Shown in pieces: positions 1-8,706 of a DNA stretch of 64,000 nucleotides. The notes under the pieces are model-generated. The model was not told where the DNA came from, searched no databases, and saw only the letters and a list, made by a program, of their open reading frames with translations. This DNA comes from Sulfitobacter maritimus (GTDB taxonomy: Bacteria; Pseudomonadota; Alphaproteobacteria; Rhodobacterales; Rhodobacteraceae), in NCBI RefSeq assembly GCF_013346665.1, contig NZ_JABVBB010000034.1:62001-126000 (forward strand), in the 5' to 3' direction. The number at the start of each line of letters is the position of its first letter. The first letter of the stretch is position 1. A program made the translations under genes and the position numbers.

Positions 1-1603
1 CAGGAGCCATATCGATAGAGAGGCTGCCTGCGTCGATCTTGGCAAAGTCCAGCACTTCATTGATCAGGGTCAACAGATGGTTGCCAGAACGCTCAACGGT
101 CTGCATGGTCTCGCCCAGCTTGGCGAATACCGCATCCAACTTTGGCGCAAGGGCGGCGTTGGTCTGGGGATCGGAATGGACCGCGTCCTGTAGATCGCGG
201 GCGACCTTTGCGCGGTCGAAATGCCTGGCCAGCCGCACATGCCCAAGGATCACGGTAAGCGGCGTGCGCAACTCATGGCTCAGCACGCCCATGAAGTCGG
301 TCTTGGCCTTGTTCGCGTCCTCCGCCGCCATCAATGCTCTTTTGATATCCGTCACGTCGATCCGCAGGCCGACCACGCTGCCGTCTTCCATGCGGCGGTC
401 TGAAGTTCGGATAATGCGCCCATCAGACATCCGCTGTTCGGTCTCAAAAGCGCCCTGTTCGCGCTTTTCCAGCCAGATGCGTATCCATTCTTCCTCCTTG
501 CCGACAGCATCCGGCACCAGCCCGCGCCGAATGCTGTCTCGGGCGATGCGTTCATAGGTCGAGCCCGGTTTGATGACGTCTCTGTAGCCGTGGATCTCGC
601 GGTATTTCTCGTTGCACAGCACCAAGGTGCCGCTGGGGTCGAACATCACAAAGCCGTGGTCCAGCGCTTCGATCCCTGTGCGCAGGCGCTCTTCGGCCAG
701 ATGGCGGGTTTCGCTCAACCGCATGACATAGGACGCAAAGGTCATTGCGGCGGCGGCTACGAGCAAACGCAGCAACCAGTTCCAATAAAAATCAGGCCGG
801 TGGTCGGGCCAACCGCCCTTTGTGGTGGCCGCGAGTTCCCACAGGCCAAAGGCAAAGTTGAAATCAAGCTTGATCGGATCAGCCAACGCGATGTCGGGTG
901 CGCCGACGATCACCTGCTCGACATTGCCCGCGGTGTCCAACTCACGGATCACCACATCATAGGTCTGCAAGGTCTCTGAAATTTCTAACTGTTCGACGAA
1001 ACGGTCATAGTCGATCACCATCGACAGCAGCCCCCAGGGGCGAGGAGAGGTCATCGACCCATCTGCCTGCGCGTAAAACACTGGCTGGCGCAGGATCATG
1101 CCGCGGCCACCTTGCACAAGGTCCACCGGCCCGGTGATCAGGCCGCTGCCGCTGTTCATGGCCTGCTGCACCTTGGGCAGTTGCGCGGGATTTTCACGGT
1201 AATCGAGCCCCAGCACTGACTTGTTGCTTTCCAGTGGGTGAACGATGTTCACCACAAGATCACGCGCGGCAGCGAGGTTGAGCACTTCGGGGTTGCGGGC
1301 AGAAAACTCGGCGGCGCGGGCCGAGAACTCAGTCTGAGAAATATCCGGGTTCTCGCTGATGATCGTTGTCAATTCGTGCAGCTTGAGGATTTGATCGAAA
1401 ATTTGCGTTCGAATACGCTCGCGCACTTCGATAAGTTCGCGGGCGGCGTCAAGCTTCAGGTCCTGCACATAGGCTTGGTAAGAAAGCGTTTCGATCCGGT
1501 GGCCAAAGCCCAATATCACGCCGCCCAGAACCAACAGCACGATCACACGTCTCACGCTCCGCGACAGCACGGCTGTCATCCCTGTCTTCTCTGCCTTAGC
1601 CAC
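1..1603 (-). CDS. CHASE-PAS sensor histidine kinase, partial (3' end outside window)
   Basis: Membrane sensor kinase whose first 534 codons are present; the rest lies before base 1. A GTG start at 1603 is preceded by a GAAGAGG-like ribosome site; an in-frame ATG at 1579 is the alternative. Residues about 17-33 form a membrane segment, followed by a periplasmic CHASE-type domain (the TGPVDLVQGG stretch is typical), a second membrane segment near residue 275, a PAS domain, and a HisKA box SHELRTP with phospho-acceptor His about residue 443. The ATP-binding domain, and any receiver domain, are beyond the window. It is separated by 172 bp, holding a terminator, from the ABC operon upstream on the same strand. 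The ligand is unknown; it may sense a solute related to the adjacent transporter, but that is only proximity. Confidence 0.85.
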   Translation of the reverse strand, partial: MAKAEKTGMTAVLSRSVRRVIVLLVLGGVILGFGHRIETLSYQAYVQDLKLDAARELIEVRERIRTQIFDQILKLHELTTIISENPDISQTEFSARAAEFSARNPEVLNLAAARDLVVNIVHPLESNKSVLGLDYRENPAQLPKVQQAMNSGSGLITGPVDLVQGGRGMILRQPVFYAQADGSMTSPRPWGLLSMVIDYDRFVEQLEISETLQTYDVVIRELDTAGNVEQVIVGAPDIALADPIKLDFNFAFGLWELAATTKGGWPDHRPDFYWNWLLRLLVAAAAMTFASYVMRLSETRHLAEERLRTGIEALDHGFVMFDPSGTLVLCNEKYREIHGYRDVIKPGSTYERIARDSIRRGLVPDAVGKEEEWIRIWLEKREQGAFETEQRMSDGRIIRTSDRRMEDGSVVGLRIDVTDIKRALMAAEDANKAKTDFMGVLSHELRTPLTVILGHVRLARHFDRAKVARDLQDAVHSDPQTNAALAPKLDAVFAKLGETMQTVERSGNHLLTLINEVLDFAKIDAGSLSIDMAP

Positions 1604-1741
1604 TCCAAACCCTCTTCGCCCGCGCCCGGTTTTGCTCAAACGGCGTGGGCGTCGTTACCGCGAAGAGTGCATCTGCCCGGCGGTGACGCAAGAGGAAACG
1701 CAGGTAGGACGAAAAATGCCTTGGTGACGGCGTCAAATATA

Positions 1742-1780
1742 TCAAAAATAGCCCCAAACCGCCTTAGTGTAGGGGCTATT
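1742..1780 (-). terminator. Rho-independent terminator of the ABC transporter/hydrolase operon
   Basis: A 9-bp perfect stem (AATAGCCCC at 1747-1755 with GGGGCTATT at 1772-1780) is followed, on the minus strand, by a run of five T. It overlaps the stop codon of the hydrolase gene and separates it from the CHASE kinase. Confidence 0.8.
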
Positions 1781-2624
1781 GCCGCAATTCAGTCAGGATT
1801 TCGCGCAGTAGGCGGATGTCTTCGGGGTTCGAAAGGTTGGGGGCATGGCCGCAGTCGGCAAACTCGGTAATCCGAGGGCGTGGCCCGCTGGCCTGCATAC
1901 GCGCGGCGGCATCGGGCAGTAACAGATCTGACAGGGTGCCGCGCAGCACATGGGTCGGCGCCGTGATGCGTGCCCAGTGATCCCATGTCGAAAGCTCATG
2001 CGCCGACGCTGTGAATTGAACCGTGATGCGGGGGTCGTAATGCAGGGTCAACCGCCCGTCACCGCAGCGCCGCAGGGAGGAACGCGCCATGCGCTGCCAA
2101 AAGAGATCCTTTGCTGGCCCGAAAGGGGCATAGGTCTTCCGCAGCCACGCTTCGCCTTCGGTGAAACTGTCGAACCGGGGCAAAGTGCCGACATAGGATA
2201 GGATCCGGTCAACAGCGGGGGTGGGCAATTCAGGGCTAATGTCATTGACGATCAGCGCCTCAATCCGGTCCGCATCATGGCCAGACGCCAGCCGCATCCC
2301 GATCATGCCGCCCAGCGAGGTCCCAAGCCAGGTCGCCCGCTCAATTTGGCAAAGATCCATCATATCTGTAGCAATGCCTGCGTAATACTCCACCGAATAC
2401 TCCGCCTCCGGGTCGCGTGACCAAGAGGACAGCCCGCGCCCGATCATGTCGGGGCAAAGCACGTGATAGCTGTCTGACAGCGCGGCGGCCAGTTCGTCAA
2501 AGTCGCGCCCAGTGCGGGCCAGCCCATGCGACATGATCAGCGCGGGATTGGCCGGATCGCCCCATTCGGTGACATGCACCTCGTGATCCATAACGGGGAC
2601 AAAGCGGAAACGCGGAGAGGTCAT
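1776..2624 (-). CDS. Alpha/beta-fold hydrolase
   Basis: Predicted 282-residue cytoplasmic serine hydrolase. Visible features are the oxyanion-hole HG at about residues 33-34, the nucleophile elbow GTSLGG with Ser about 103, a likely acid Asp about 233 and the catalytic His about 260 in DCGHAPN. No signal peptide. The ATG at 2624 overlaps the stop of the preceding permease gene by 4 bp (ATGA), so the hydrolase is translationally coupled to the ABC transporter and is the last gene of that operon. It probably hydrolyses an ester, lactone or amide that the transporter brings in, or one of its products. The substrate cannot be read from the sequence. Confidence 0.85.
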   Translation of the reverse strand: MTSPRFRFVPVMDHEVHVTEWGDPANPALIMSHGLARTGRDFDELAAALSDSYHVLCPDMIGRGLSSWSRDPEAEYSVEYYAGIATDMMDLCQIERATWLGTSLGGMIGMRLASGHDADRIEALIVNDISPELPTPAVDRILSYVGTLPRFDSFTEGEAWLRKTYAPFGPAKDLFWQRMARSSLRRCGDGRLTLHYDPRITVQFTASAHELSTWDHWARITAPTHVLRGTLSDLLLPDAAARMQASGPRPRITEFADCGHAPNLSNPEDIRLLREILTELRQ

Positions 2625-3694
2625 GCGCGCGCTCCCTTTTGCATGATCGTGCCGGTGATCCCGCGGGGGAAGAAATAGACCAGCAAGATAAAGATGATGC
2701 CGAGCCAGAACAGCCAGCGGTCCGGGGCAAGCAGGTCTGGAAGGAGAGGGATGTTTGCCGTTGCCTCGGCGGCAGCCCCCATCAGGTCGCGCAGGTAATA
2801 TTGCGCCATGACCATCAGCACCGCACCGACAACCGCGCCCCACATCGTGCCCATGCCGCCGATCACCACCATCAGCAGGATGTCGATCATAATGGCAAAG
2901 CTCAGCGTGGTGTCCGGCCCGGTGTATTTCAGCCAGATCGCATAGACAGTCCCGGCGAGGGAGGCGACAGCGGCAGAGAGGCAGAAGACGAAAGTGCGGT
3001 AGGCCACTACCCGGTAGCCAACCGCCTCGGCCCGCGCTTCATTCTCGCGGATTGCTTTGAGGACTGAACCGAGCGGCGCTGCCACGACCCGTAGCATCAG
3101 CAGGAACAGGGCGAGCGAGGTGAAAAAGACGAAGTAATACGCGGCGAGTTTGCCGTTCAGTTTCACGCCAAAGAGCCGCGCCACCTTGCCGTCTTCATCG
3201 ACCATCAGCTTCGTCGCGGGTTTGAACAGATCCGGCGCGCGGTAGGTAATGCCGTCTTCGCCCCCGGTGAACTGCGACAGTTGCGAGGCGAGCACAAGTG
3301 CGACCGACGCGGTCGCCAATGTAATCATGGCAAAGAAGATCGCCTTGACCCGCAAGCTTAACAGTCCCACCGCCGTAGCAACCACCAGCGAGACCACAAC
3401 CCCCGCCACAGCGCCTAAAGCCACCGCGTCCCAGCCCGGTCCCATCTGGCGCAGGGCAATAGCCGCGCCGTAGGCCCCGAAGCCAAAGAACATCGTATGG
3501 GCAAAGCTGACGATGCCGGTGTAGCCAATGAGCAGGTCGTAGCTGGCCACGAGAACGATAAAAATACAGATGCGTGCGGCCACTTCGAGGGCGCGGACGT
3601 CCTGAAACAAGAAGGGCGCGAACAGCAGCAGGGCGGCGATCACCAGCACGGCGGTCTTCACGGCGAGGGTGCCATAGGTCGATTTGCTTTGCAT
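2621..3694 (-). CDS. ABC transporter permease, LivM type
   Basis: Inner-membrane permease of about 357 residues for the branched-chain-amino-acid (HAAT) uptake family. It is strongly hydrophobic with about 9-10 membrane segments and carries the conserved EAA-like loop RENEARAEAVGY and the family stretch IGGMGTMWGA. The ATG at 3694 follows a GAGGTG ribosome site by 5 bases; a GTG at 3700 is possible but overlaps that site. It lies 7 bp downstream of the LivH-type gene. Together they should form the membrane channel. LivM-family permeases carry amino acids, amides, urea or aromatic acids, so substrate is not assigned. Confidence 0.9.
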   Translation of the reverse strand: MQSKSTYGTLAVKTAVLVIAALLLFAPFLFQDVRALEVAARICIFIVLVASYDLLIGYTGIVSFAHTMFFGFGAYGAAIALRQMGPGWDAVALGAVAGVVVSLVVATAVGLLSLRVKAIFFAMITLATASVALVLASQLSQFTGGEDGITYRAPDLFKPATKLMVDEDGKVARLFGVKLNGKLAAYYFVFFTSLALFLLMLRVVAAPLGSVLKAIRENEARAEAVGYRVVAYRTFVFCLSAAVASLAGTVYAIWLKYTGPDTTLSFAIMIDILLMVVIGGMGTMWGAVVGAVLMVMAQYYLRDLMGAAAEATANIPLLPDLLAPDRWLFWLGIIFILLVYFFPRGITGTIMQKGARA

Positions 3695-3701
3695 ACTCAC
3701 C

Positions 3702-4706
3702 TCACTTCACCGCCGGGCGCAGGCCATTGGGCCGCCACAGCAGGATCGCTGTCATCAGGATCATATTGCTCGCCAATGCCAGTTTCGGCGCGAGAAAACC
3801 CACGTAGTTTGCCGTCAACCCGACCAGCAGCGCGCCCAGAAGCGTGCCTTCGATGGAGCCCAGACCGCCGATGATGACGACGATGAACACCACGATCATC
3901 ATCTCGCCCCCAAGCGCCGGGGTGATCAGCGTTTCATACCCAGCCCACATCGCCCCGCCGACCGCCGCAAGGGCTGAGCCGACCATGAAAACGCCGATGA
4001 ACAGCCGGTCGATGCGAAAGCCAAGCGCCTCCACCATCTCTCGGTTTTCGACACCAGCGCGGACCAAAAGGCCAAGCCGGGTGCGGTTCAGCACGAGGTA
4101 AAGACCGATGAAAGCCGCGAGGCCGAGGCCGAAGGCAAAGATGCGGTAAATCTCAATGCTCACATCGCCAATGATCCAAGCGCCTTCGAGGAACTGGGGC
4201 CGCAGCACGGTGATCGGCGTGCCGCCCCAGACGGCGAGGATGATCTGTTCGGAGACGATCAGCGCCCCCATGGTGATGAGGATTTGCCGCAGGTGGTCGT
4301 GGTAAACGGGGCGGATGATGACGGTCTCAAAGAACCACCCGGCAGCGAGCCCAAAGGACATGGCCGCAATGATCGCGAGGCTTAGTGCGGCGATGTTCAG
4401 CAGTACATTATCGGCCCCCAGCCAACCGCTGAGGGCCGCGAGCACCGAGGCCGCGACAAAGGCGCCGAAGCTGACAAAGGCCGAATGGCCAAAGTTCAGC
4501 ACATCCATCAGCCCAAAGATCAGGCTCAGCCCCGAGGCCATGAGAAACACCATCATCCCCATCGCCAGCCCTGCCACCGTGAGCGTGGCCCATGAGGAAG
4601 GTGCACCGATCAGCACGAAGGCCAGCGCGGCGAGGATCAGCGGCAACAGGTAAACACCACCGAAACGTCCCAATGTTTCCGAAATGCGATCCATGTTCTT
4701 CCTCAT
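3702..4706 (-). CDS. ABC transporter permease, LivH type
   Basis: Inner-membrane permease of 334 residues, partner of the LivM-type protein. The family signature is visible as GLSLIFGLMDVLNFGHSAF in the N-terminal third, and GVENREMVEALGF and GGLGSIEGTLLGAL further on. About eight membrane segments. The ATG at 4706 shares bases with the stop codon of the preceding ATP-binding gene (TGATG), so the two are coupled. A GTG at 4709 is an alternative. Confidence 0.9.
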   Translation of the reverse strand: MRKNMDRISETLGRFGGVYLLPLILAALAFVLIGAPSSWATLTVAGLAMGMMVFLMASGLSLIFGLMDVLNFGHSAFVSFGAFVAASVLAALSGWLGADNVLLNIAALSLAIIAAMSFGLAAGWFFETVIIRPVYHDHLRQILITMGALIVSEQIILAVWGGTPITVLRPQFLEGAWIIGDVSIEIYRIFAFGLGLAAFIGLYLVLNRTRLGLLVRAGVENREMVEALGFRIDRLFIGVFMVGSALAAVGGAMWAGYETLITPALGGEMMIVVFIVVIIGGLGSIEGTLLGALLVGLTANYVGFLAPKLALASNMILMTAILLWRPNGLRPAVK

Positions 4707-5407
4707 CACGACAGGCCCAGCAGTCGGTCTTGCAATGGTTTATCGGCGGCGAAATCCGCCATGCTGCTGCTGTGTACGACACGGCCATTGTCGATCACCG
4801 CCATGTCGCGCCCGATGCTGCGGGCGAAGTGGAAGTTCTGCTCGACCAGCAGCAGCGTTGCTTCACGTGAAATCTCGGTAAAGGCTTCCGCCATGGCGGC
4901 GACGATGGCAGGGGCGAGGCCTTTGGTCGGCTCGTCGATCAGGATTAAACGGCGCGGCTCGACAATGGCGCGGGCGACGGAGAGCATCTGTTTCTGCCCG
5001 CCAGACAGAGACCATGCCTGTTTGGTCCAGAACCGTTCCAAGGCCGGAAAGAGCGTGGTGATGCGTTTGAGACGTGACTGGTCGAACCGCCCCTTGTCGG
5101 TGGCGAGGATCAGGTTTTCCTCTACCGTAAGGTTGCCGAAAATCCCCATGTTCTCAGGCACATAAGCGATACCGCGCCGGGCGATGTCAGCTGTGTGCAT
5201 CCCGGTGAGGTCGGTCCCGTCAAAGCGGACCGTACCGGGTGCGGGCTTCCACAGCCCCATGATCGAGCGCAGCGTGGTTGTCTTGCCTGCCCCATTGCGG
5301 CCCAGCAGAACAAAGACGCCCCCTTCAGGCACTTCGAGGCTCACATCATGCAGCACGGCATATTGGCCGATGTTGGTTTTCATATGATCGAGGGTCAGCA
5401 GGCTCAT
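4706..5407 (-). CDS. ABC transporter ATP-binding protein, LivF type
   Basis: Cytoplasmic ATPase subunit of 233 residues. Walker A GRNGAGKT at about 36-43, signature LSGGQ near 134, Walker B LILIDEPT followed by KGLAP, and an H-loop region LLVEQN are all present, which is the LivF pattern. It overlaps the LivG-type gene upstream by 4 bp (ATGA) and the LivH-type gene downstream by one codon. It should pair with the LivG-type ATPase to drive uptake. Confidence 0.9.
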   Translation of the reverse strand: MSLLTLDHMKTNIGQYAVLHDVSLEVPEGGVFVLLGRNGAGKTTTLRSIMGLWKPAPGTVRFDGTDLTGMHTADIARRGIAYVPENMGIFGNLTVEENLILATDKGRFDQSRLKRITTLFPALERFWTKQAWSLSGGQKQMLSVARAIVEPRRLILIDEPTKGLAPAIVAAMAEAFTEISREATLLLVEQNFHFARSIGRDMAVIDNGRVVHSSSMADFAADKPLQDRLLGLS

Positions 5408-6171
5408 GCGGTCTCCTCCGTCGCGGTGCCGAGATAGACGTCGCGGACGATCTGGCTGTCCATGACCTCGGCAGGCGCGCCATCGGCAAGCAGTTCGCCG
5501 TTGTGCAGCACGATGATCCGGTCGGCGAGGGCGCGGACCACGTCCATCTTGTGCTCGACCAGCAGCACGGTTTTGCTGGGGTCAGCTTTGATCTGCGCAA
5601 TCAGGTCCAGCACGTCGGGCGCATGGTCCAGTGACATGCCGGCAGTCGGCTCATCGAACATATAGATGTCTGGCTCCATCGCCATCAGCAGCGCCACTTC
5701 CAGCTTGCGCTGGTCGCCGTGGGGCAGGGCCGCGGCGGGCAGATGGGCGGCGCGGGTGAGGCGGGTCGCTTCGAGGTAATGCTCGGCGTCTTGCGTCAGT
5801 TTGGTAAAGCGATGTACCGGGCGCAGCAGTCTCCAGCCGTCGCCTGCACGGGCCTGCACGGCAAGACGGATGTTCTCCAACACAGTCAGTTGCGGAAAGA
5901 GGTTAGTCAGCTGAAAGGCGCGGCCCACACCGTGGCGCGCGCGTGCCGAGGGGGCCATGCGGGTCAGGTCGACCTCGCCTTTAATCACCTGCCCCGAAGT
6001 CGCGGTAAGCTGGCCAGAGATCAGGTTAAAATAGGTGGTCTTACCCGCTCCGTTCGGCCCCACAATCACGGTGAGTTCGCCGGGGTAGAAGGCGCAAGAG
6101 ACCTGATTAACGGCGACGTGACCGCCAAAACGAATGGTCAGATCGCGCGTGATGAGCGAGGGCGAGGGCAT
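5404..6171 (-). CDS. ABC transporter ATP-binding protein, LivG type
   Basis: Second ATPase of the importer, 255 residues. Walker A GPNGAGKT at about 37-44; the signature is the divergent HGDQRKLE characteristic of LivG proteins rather than LSGGQ; Walker B reads IYMFDEPTAGMS. It is the first gene after the 70-bp gap that follows the binding-protein gene. That gap holds a GC-rich stem-loop, so this and the downstream genes may be expressed at a lower level than the binding protein. Confidence 0.9.
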   Translation of the reverse strand: MPSPSLITRDLTIRFGGHVAVNQVSCAFYPGELTVIVGPNGAGKTTYFNLISGQLTATSGQVIKGEVDLTRMAPSARARHGVGRAFQLTNLFPQLTVLENIRLAVQARAGDGWRLLRPVHRFTKLTQDAEHYLEATRLTRAAHLPAAALPHGDQRKLEVALLMAMEPDIYMFDEPTAGMSLDHAPDVLDLIAQIKADPSKTVLLVEHKMDVVRALADRIIVLHNGELLADGAPAEVMDSQIVRDVYLGTATEETA

Positions 6172-6202
6172 GATGGGGAAACCTTTGCGCGGCGAGAGTT
6201 GG

Positions 6203-6223
6203 CCCGCCCCGATACGGGGCGGG
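6203..6223 (-). other. GC-rich intercistronic stem-loop
   Basis: CCCGCCCC (6203-6210) pairs with GGGGCGGG (6216-6223) around a 5-base loop, between the binding-protein gene and the LivG-type gene. No T-run follows on the minus strand, so it is more like a processing or stabilising element, or a partial attenuator, than a full terminator. Such stem-loops are known after binding-protein genes in ABC operons; the role here is inferred. Confidence 0.55.
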
Positions 6224-6241
6224 GCAAGCTTTCATCCGTCG

Positions 6242-7441
6242 TTAGTCGTTCGTACGGCCGATGGGGATGTCCATCTCATCCGCTTCGATGATGCGCACCA
6301 GATCGGGGATCGCCCAATCGACGTTCTCATCGACGCGGATTTTGAAGTGTACCATGGACTGCAACGCCTGATGGTCTTCCGGGCGGAAGGTCATGGTGCC
6401 TTTGGGGGTCTCCCATGACATGCCTTCCATCGCAGCGATTAGGTCTTCGGTCTCAAGGCTGTCAGCCGTCTCAATCGCTTTGACCGCGGCCAGCGCCGCC
6501 GACATGCCGCCTGCGGTGAAGAAGTCAGGCGGGCTGTCGAAACGCTCCTGGTGGGTCTTGACCAACCAGTCGTTCACCGGGTTGTTGTAGGCCTCGTAGT
6601 AGTAATAGACCGCGCCTTCCATGCCGGGGAAACGCTTGTAGGTCGGCAGCACCGGCAGGATATGCCCGCCCATGGAAATCTCAATGCCGTGGCGCGACGG
6701 GTCCAGCGCTTGGATCTTGCCCGGCGCGTCACCGCCCCCGGCGATATAGACGAGGATCACTTTGCGGCCGTCCTTGTCCTTCAGCGCGTTAAACATCCGT
6801 TCCGCCGCTGCGGTGAAATCGGCGGTGCCTTGGGGGACGAATTCCTCGGTCACCACGGTGGCGCCGGTGCCTTCCAGTGCGGCTTTGAAGGCGTCGATCC
6901 CGTCATGACCAAAGGCATAGTCCTCGGCGATGGTGGCGACAAAGAGGTTCTCGTCAGGCTGCAACGCCAAAGCCTGCGCCTGCATGTCCATTGAGGAGTT
7001 GCGCGAGGTCTTAAAGACATAGCGGTTGCTGTCCGGCCCAGTGAGACTGTCGGCCACCGCAGGCTCGACGATCAGGATTTTCTCGTATTCCTCGGCAATC
7101 GGCAGCATCCCCTTGGCCACGCCTGATGAAGTCGAGCCGATGGCCATCAGCACCTCGTCGTCGCCGTAAGCTTCGGCCAACACGGCGCGGGCGACATCGG
7201 GTTTAAACTGCGTGTCCTTGATGATGAGCTCAATGGGGTGGCCCTTGACGGTGTTCGTCCCGTCTGTGGCATATTCGATGCCAAGCTCGAATCCGGTTTG
7301 CGCCTGTTTGGAGAAGGCTTCGAAACTGCTGCCAGAGATCCCGTGCACGAGGGCGATCTTGATCGGGTCTTCGGCCCAAGCCGCGCTGGCAAATGCCGCA
7401 ACACTTGCCGTCACGGCGGCGATCCGCGTGAGTGTCTTCAT
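6242..7441 (-). CDS. ABC transporter substrate-binding protein (Leu/Ile/Val-binding family)
   Basis: Periplasmic binding protein of 399 residues. It starts at the ATG at 7441, which gives a clean signal peptide of about 22 residues ending in SAAWA. The mature part begins with IKIALVHGISGS and shows type-1 periplasmic-binding (Peripla_BP_6) layout, including VDVARAVLAE-like helices and FKTSRNSSMDMQ. First gene of the importer operon; the start faces the PAS-LuxR regulator gene across 98 bp. It defines the substrate, which could be an amino acid, amide or small carboxylic or aromatic acid. I could not decide among them. Confidence 0.9.
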   Translation of the reverse strand: MKTLTRIAAVTASVAAFASAAWAEDPIKIALVHGISGSSFEAFSKQAQTGFELGIEYATDGTNTVKGHPIELIIKDTQFKPDVARAVLAEAYGDDEVLMAIGSTSSGVAKGMLPIAEEYEKILIVEPAVADSLTGPDSNRYVFKTSRNSSMDMQAQALALQPDENLFVATIAEDYAFGHDGIDAFKAALEGTGATVVTEEFVPQGTADFTAAAERMFNALKDKDGRKVILVYIAGGGDAPGKIQALDPSRHGIEISMGGHILPVLPTYKRFPGMEGAVYYYYEAYNNPVNDWLVKTHQERFDSPPDFFTAGGMSAALAAVKAIETADSLETEDLIAAMEGMSWETPKGTMTFRPEDHQALQSMVHFKIRVDENVDWAIPDLVRIIEADEMDIPIGRTND

Positions 7442-7539
7442 GGTATCCTCCCTGAACGGATGGTGGGCGCTGTTGCGCCGCACAAACCCGTCGTCTAGCT
7501 TAGAATTTCAGCATCCGAGAATAAACCAAACGGGGCAAG
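7442..7539. promoter_or_regulatory. Divergent promoter region, ABC operon / PAS-LuxR regulator
   Basis: A 98-bp gap between two divergent starts must carry both promoters. A CCTCC complement (ribosome site for the binding-protein gene) lies just before 7441. I see no clear palindrome for the LuxR-type regulator; a GCGC-rich stretch at 7466-7482 is the only symmetric-looking part. Confidence 0.5.
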
Positions 7540-8145
7540 ATGGTGGAAATACGTACCGATGATTGCTTTCGCGACGGACGCTTTGCCGAACTGGCATTCA
7601 TCCATGCGCCGATTGGGCTGGTGGTCACCCAAAACCGTCTGATCCGCGATTGCAACAACGCCTTTGCGCAGATGTTCGGCTATACGCGCGAGGATCTGCG
7701 CGATCAGCTGTTCTCGATGCTCTACCCTTCGGACGAAGAGTTTAAGAACATCCGCGACCGGGGCGTGAACCAACTGCGCGAGACGAACACATATTGGGAT
7801 GAGCGCATCATGGCACGTCAGGACGGCAGCCTGTTCTGGTGCCGGGTGCGGGGCCATTCTTTTACACCCGACAGCCCTTTGGAACGTGCGGTCTGGAGCT
7901 TTGCGGACCTATCGAGCGAGCGGCCCTATCTGCCGCTCACCCGCCGGGAACGGGAAATTCTGAGCCATCTGGCCGAAGGGCTGACCAGCAAGGAAATCGC
8001 CATCAACCTCGATATCTCGCACCGCACGGTGGAGGTGTACCGCGCCAAGCTGCTCAAGAAATTCGGGGTCAGCAACACCAGTGGGCTATTCCACTCGCTG
8101 GGCGGGATCGACAGTGATCATGTGGTGTCAAACAGCCAGAAATAA
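7540..8145 (+). CDS. PAS domain LuxR-type transcriptional regulator
   Basis: Regulator of 201 residues. Residues about 15-125 form a PAS domain (LAFIHAPIGLVVTQ, CNNAFAQMFGY, RQDGSLFWCRV), and about 132-195 a LuxR/GerE helix-turn-helix (LTRREREIL, GLTSKEIA, ISHRTVEVYRAKLLKKFG). It has no receiver domain, so it probably senses a small ligand or redox state through the PAS domain directly. Divergent from the ABC operon, which is the likely target. The ATG at 7540 follows a GGGG-containing site. A convergent small gene starts its 3' end 15 bp away. Confidence 0.88.
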   Translation: MVEIRTDDCFRDGRFAELAFIHAPIGLVVTQNRLIRDCNNAFAQMFGYTREDLRDQLFSMLYPSDEEFKNIRDRGVNQLRETNTYWDERIMARQDGSLFWCRVRGHSFTPDSPLERAVWSFADLSSERPYLPLTRREREILSHLAEGLTSKEIAINLDISHRTVEVYRAKLLKKFGVSNTSGLFHSLGGIDSDHVVSNSQK

Positions 8146-8160
8146 GCCGCGACGCAAATT

Positions 8161-8415
8161 CTAGCGCGGATCACCCTGTTCGGGGTCATTGTCCATGCTG
8201 CGGGCCTGCGCCGAAGACGCAACGGGGCATGTCTCGCTGTTTTCGTCTGCGTCTTGCTGCGCAGCTTCGTCCTCTGTCGTGCCTTCAGGCAGGGACGCCA
8301 CAAGCGCGTCGGCCTGTGCATAGAGCGCACGAATCTCCATCAATTCTTTTTCCGAGGGACCGCGCGAGGCGGGTTTGGTAGGGGCTTTGTTGCCGCTCTC
8401 CGTTTTTTTATTCAC
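8161..8415 (-). CDS. Small hypothetical protein, 84 residues
   Basis: Not recognised. A GTG at 8415 opens a hydrophilic protein with a basic N-terminus (KKTESGNKAPTK), a short helical core (KELMEIRALYAQADALV) and an acidic, low-complexity C-terminus. No membrane segment or cysteine pattern; one Cys only. Codon use looks ordinary for the region, and it fills the space convergent to the regulator gene. No strong ribosome site is visible, so expression is uncertain. Confidence 0.5.
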   Translation of the reverse strand: MNKKTESGNKAPTKPASRGPSEKELMEIRALYAQADALVASLPEGTTEDEAAQQDADENSETCPVASSAQARSMDNDPEQGDPR

Positions 8416-8706
8416 TGCAAGGGTACCGTATGTTGTCAGAAGAGTGTCGTGCCATGGCCCGACAACAAAAGATCATAACGACCTCTTTTTGCGTGTTCCA
8501 TTGGGCCTTGCCCTGAACGTATCGGGGAATACCCGCACAAATGACCGTAACAGTTTGATAGTAAGCGATTAAAATTTTGAAAATTCTAAGCCGGGACCTA
8601 AGGACAAGGGGACGCAGCTGCGATCAGGCCAAAGAGGTCAGGGTTTCCCCCAATAGACAAACTCCTGCAAAAGCACGAGGTTTAGCGCGGAAAGCAGAGG
8701 TGTTTA
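8416..8706. promoter_or_regulatory. Intergenic region upstream of multi-PAS kinase
   Basis: About 290 bp with lower GC than the flanks, especially at 8550-8590. It should hold promoters for the kinase gene (to the right) and the small gene (to the left). The ribosome site AGAGG lies just before 8707. No convincing operator or RNA element was found. Confidence 0.4.
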
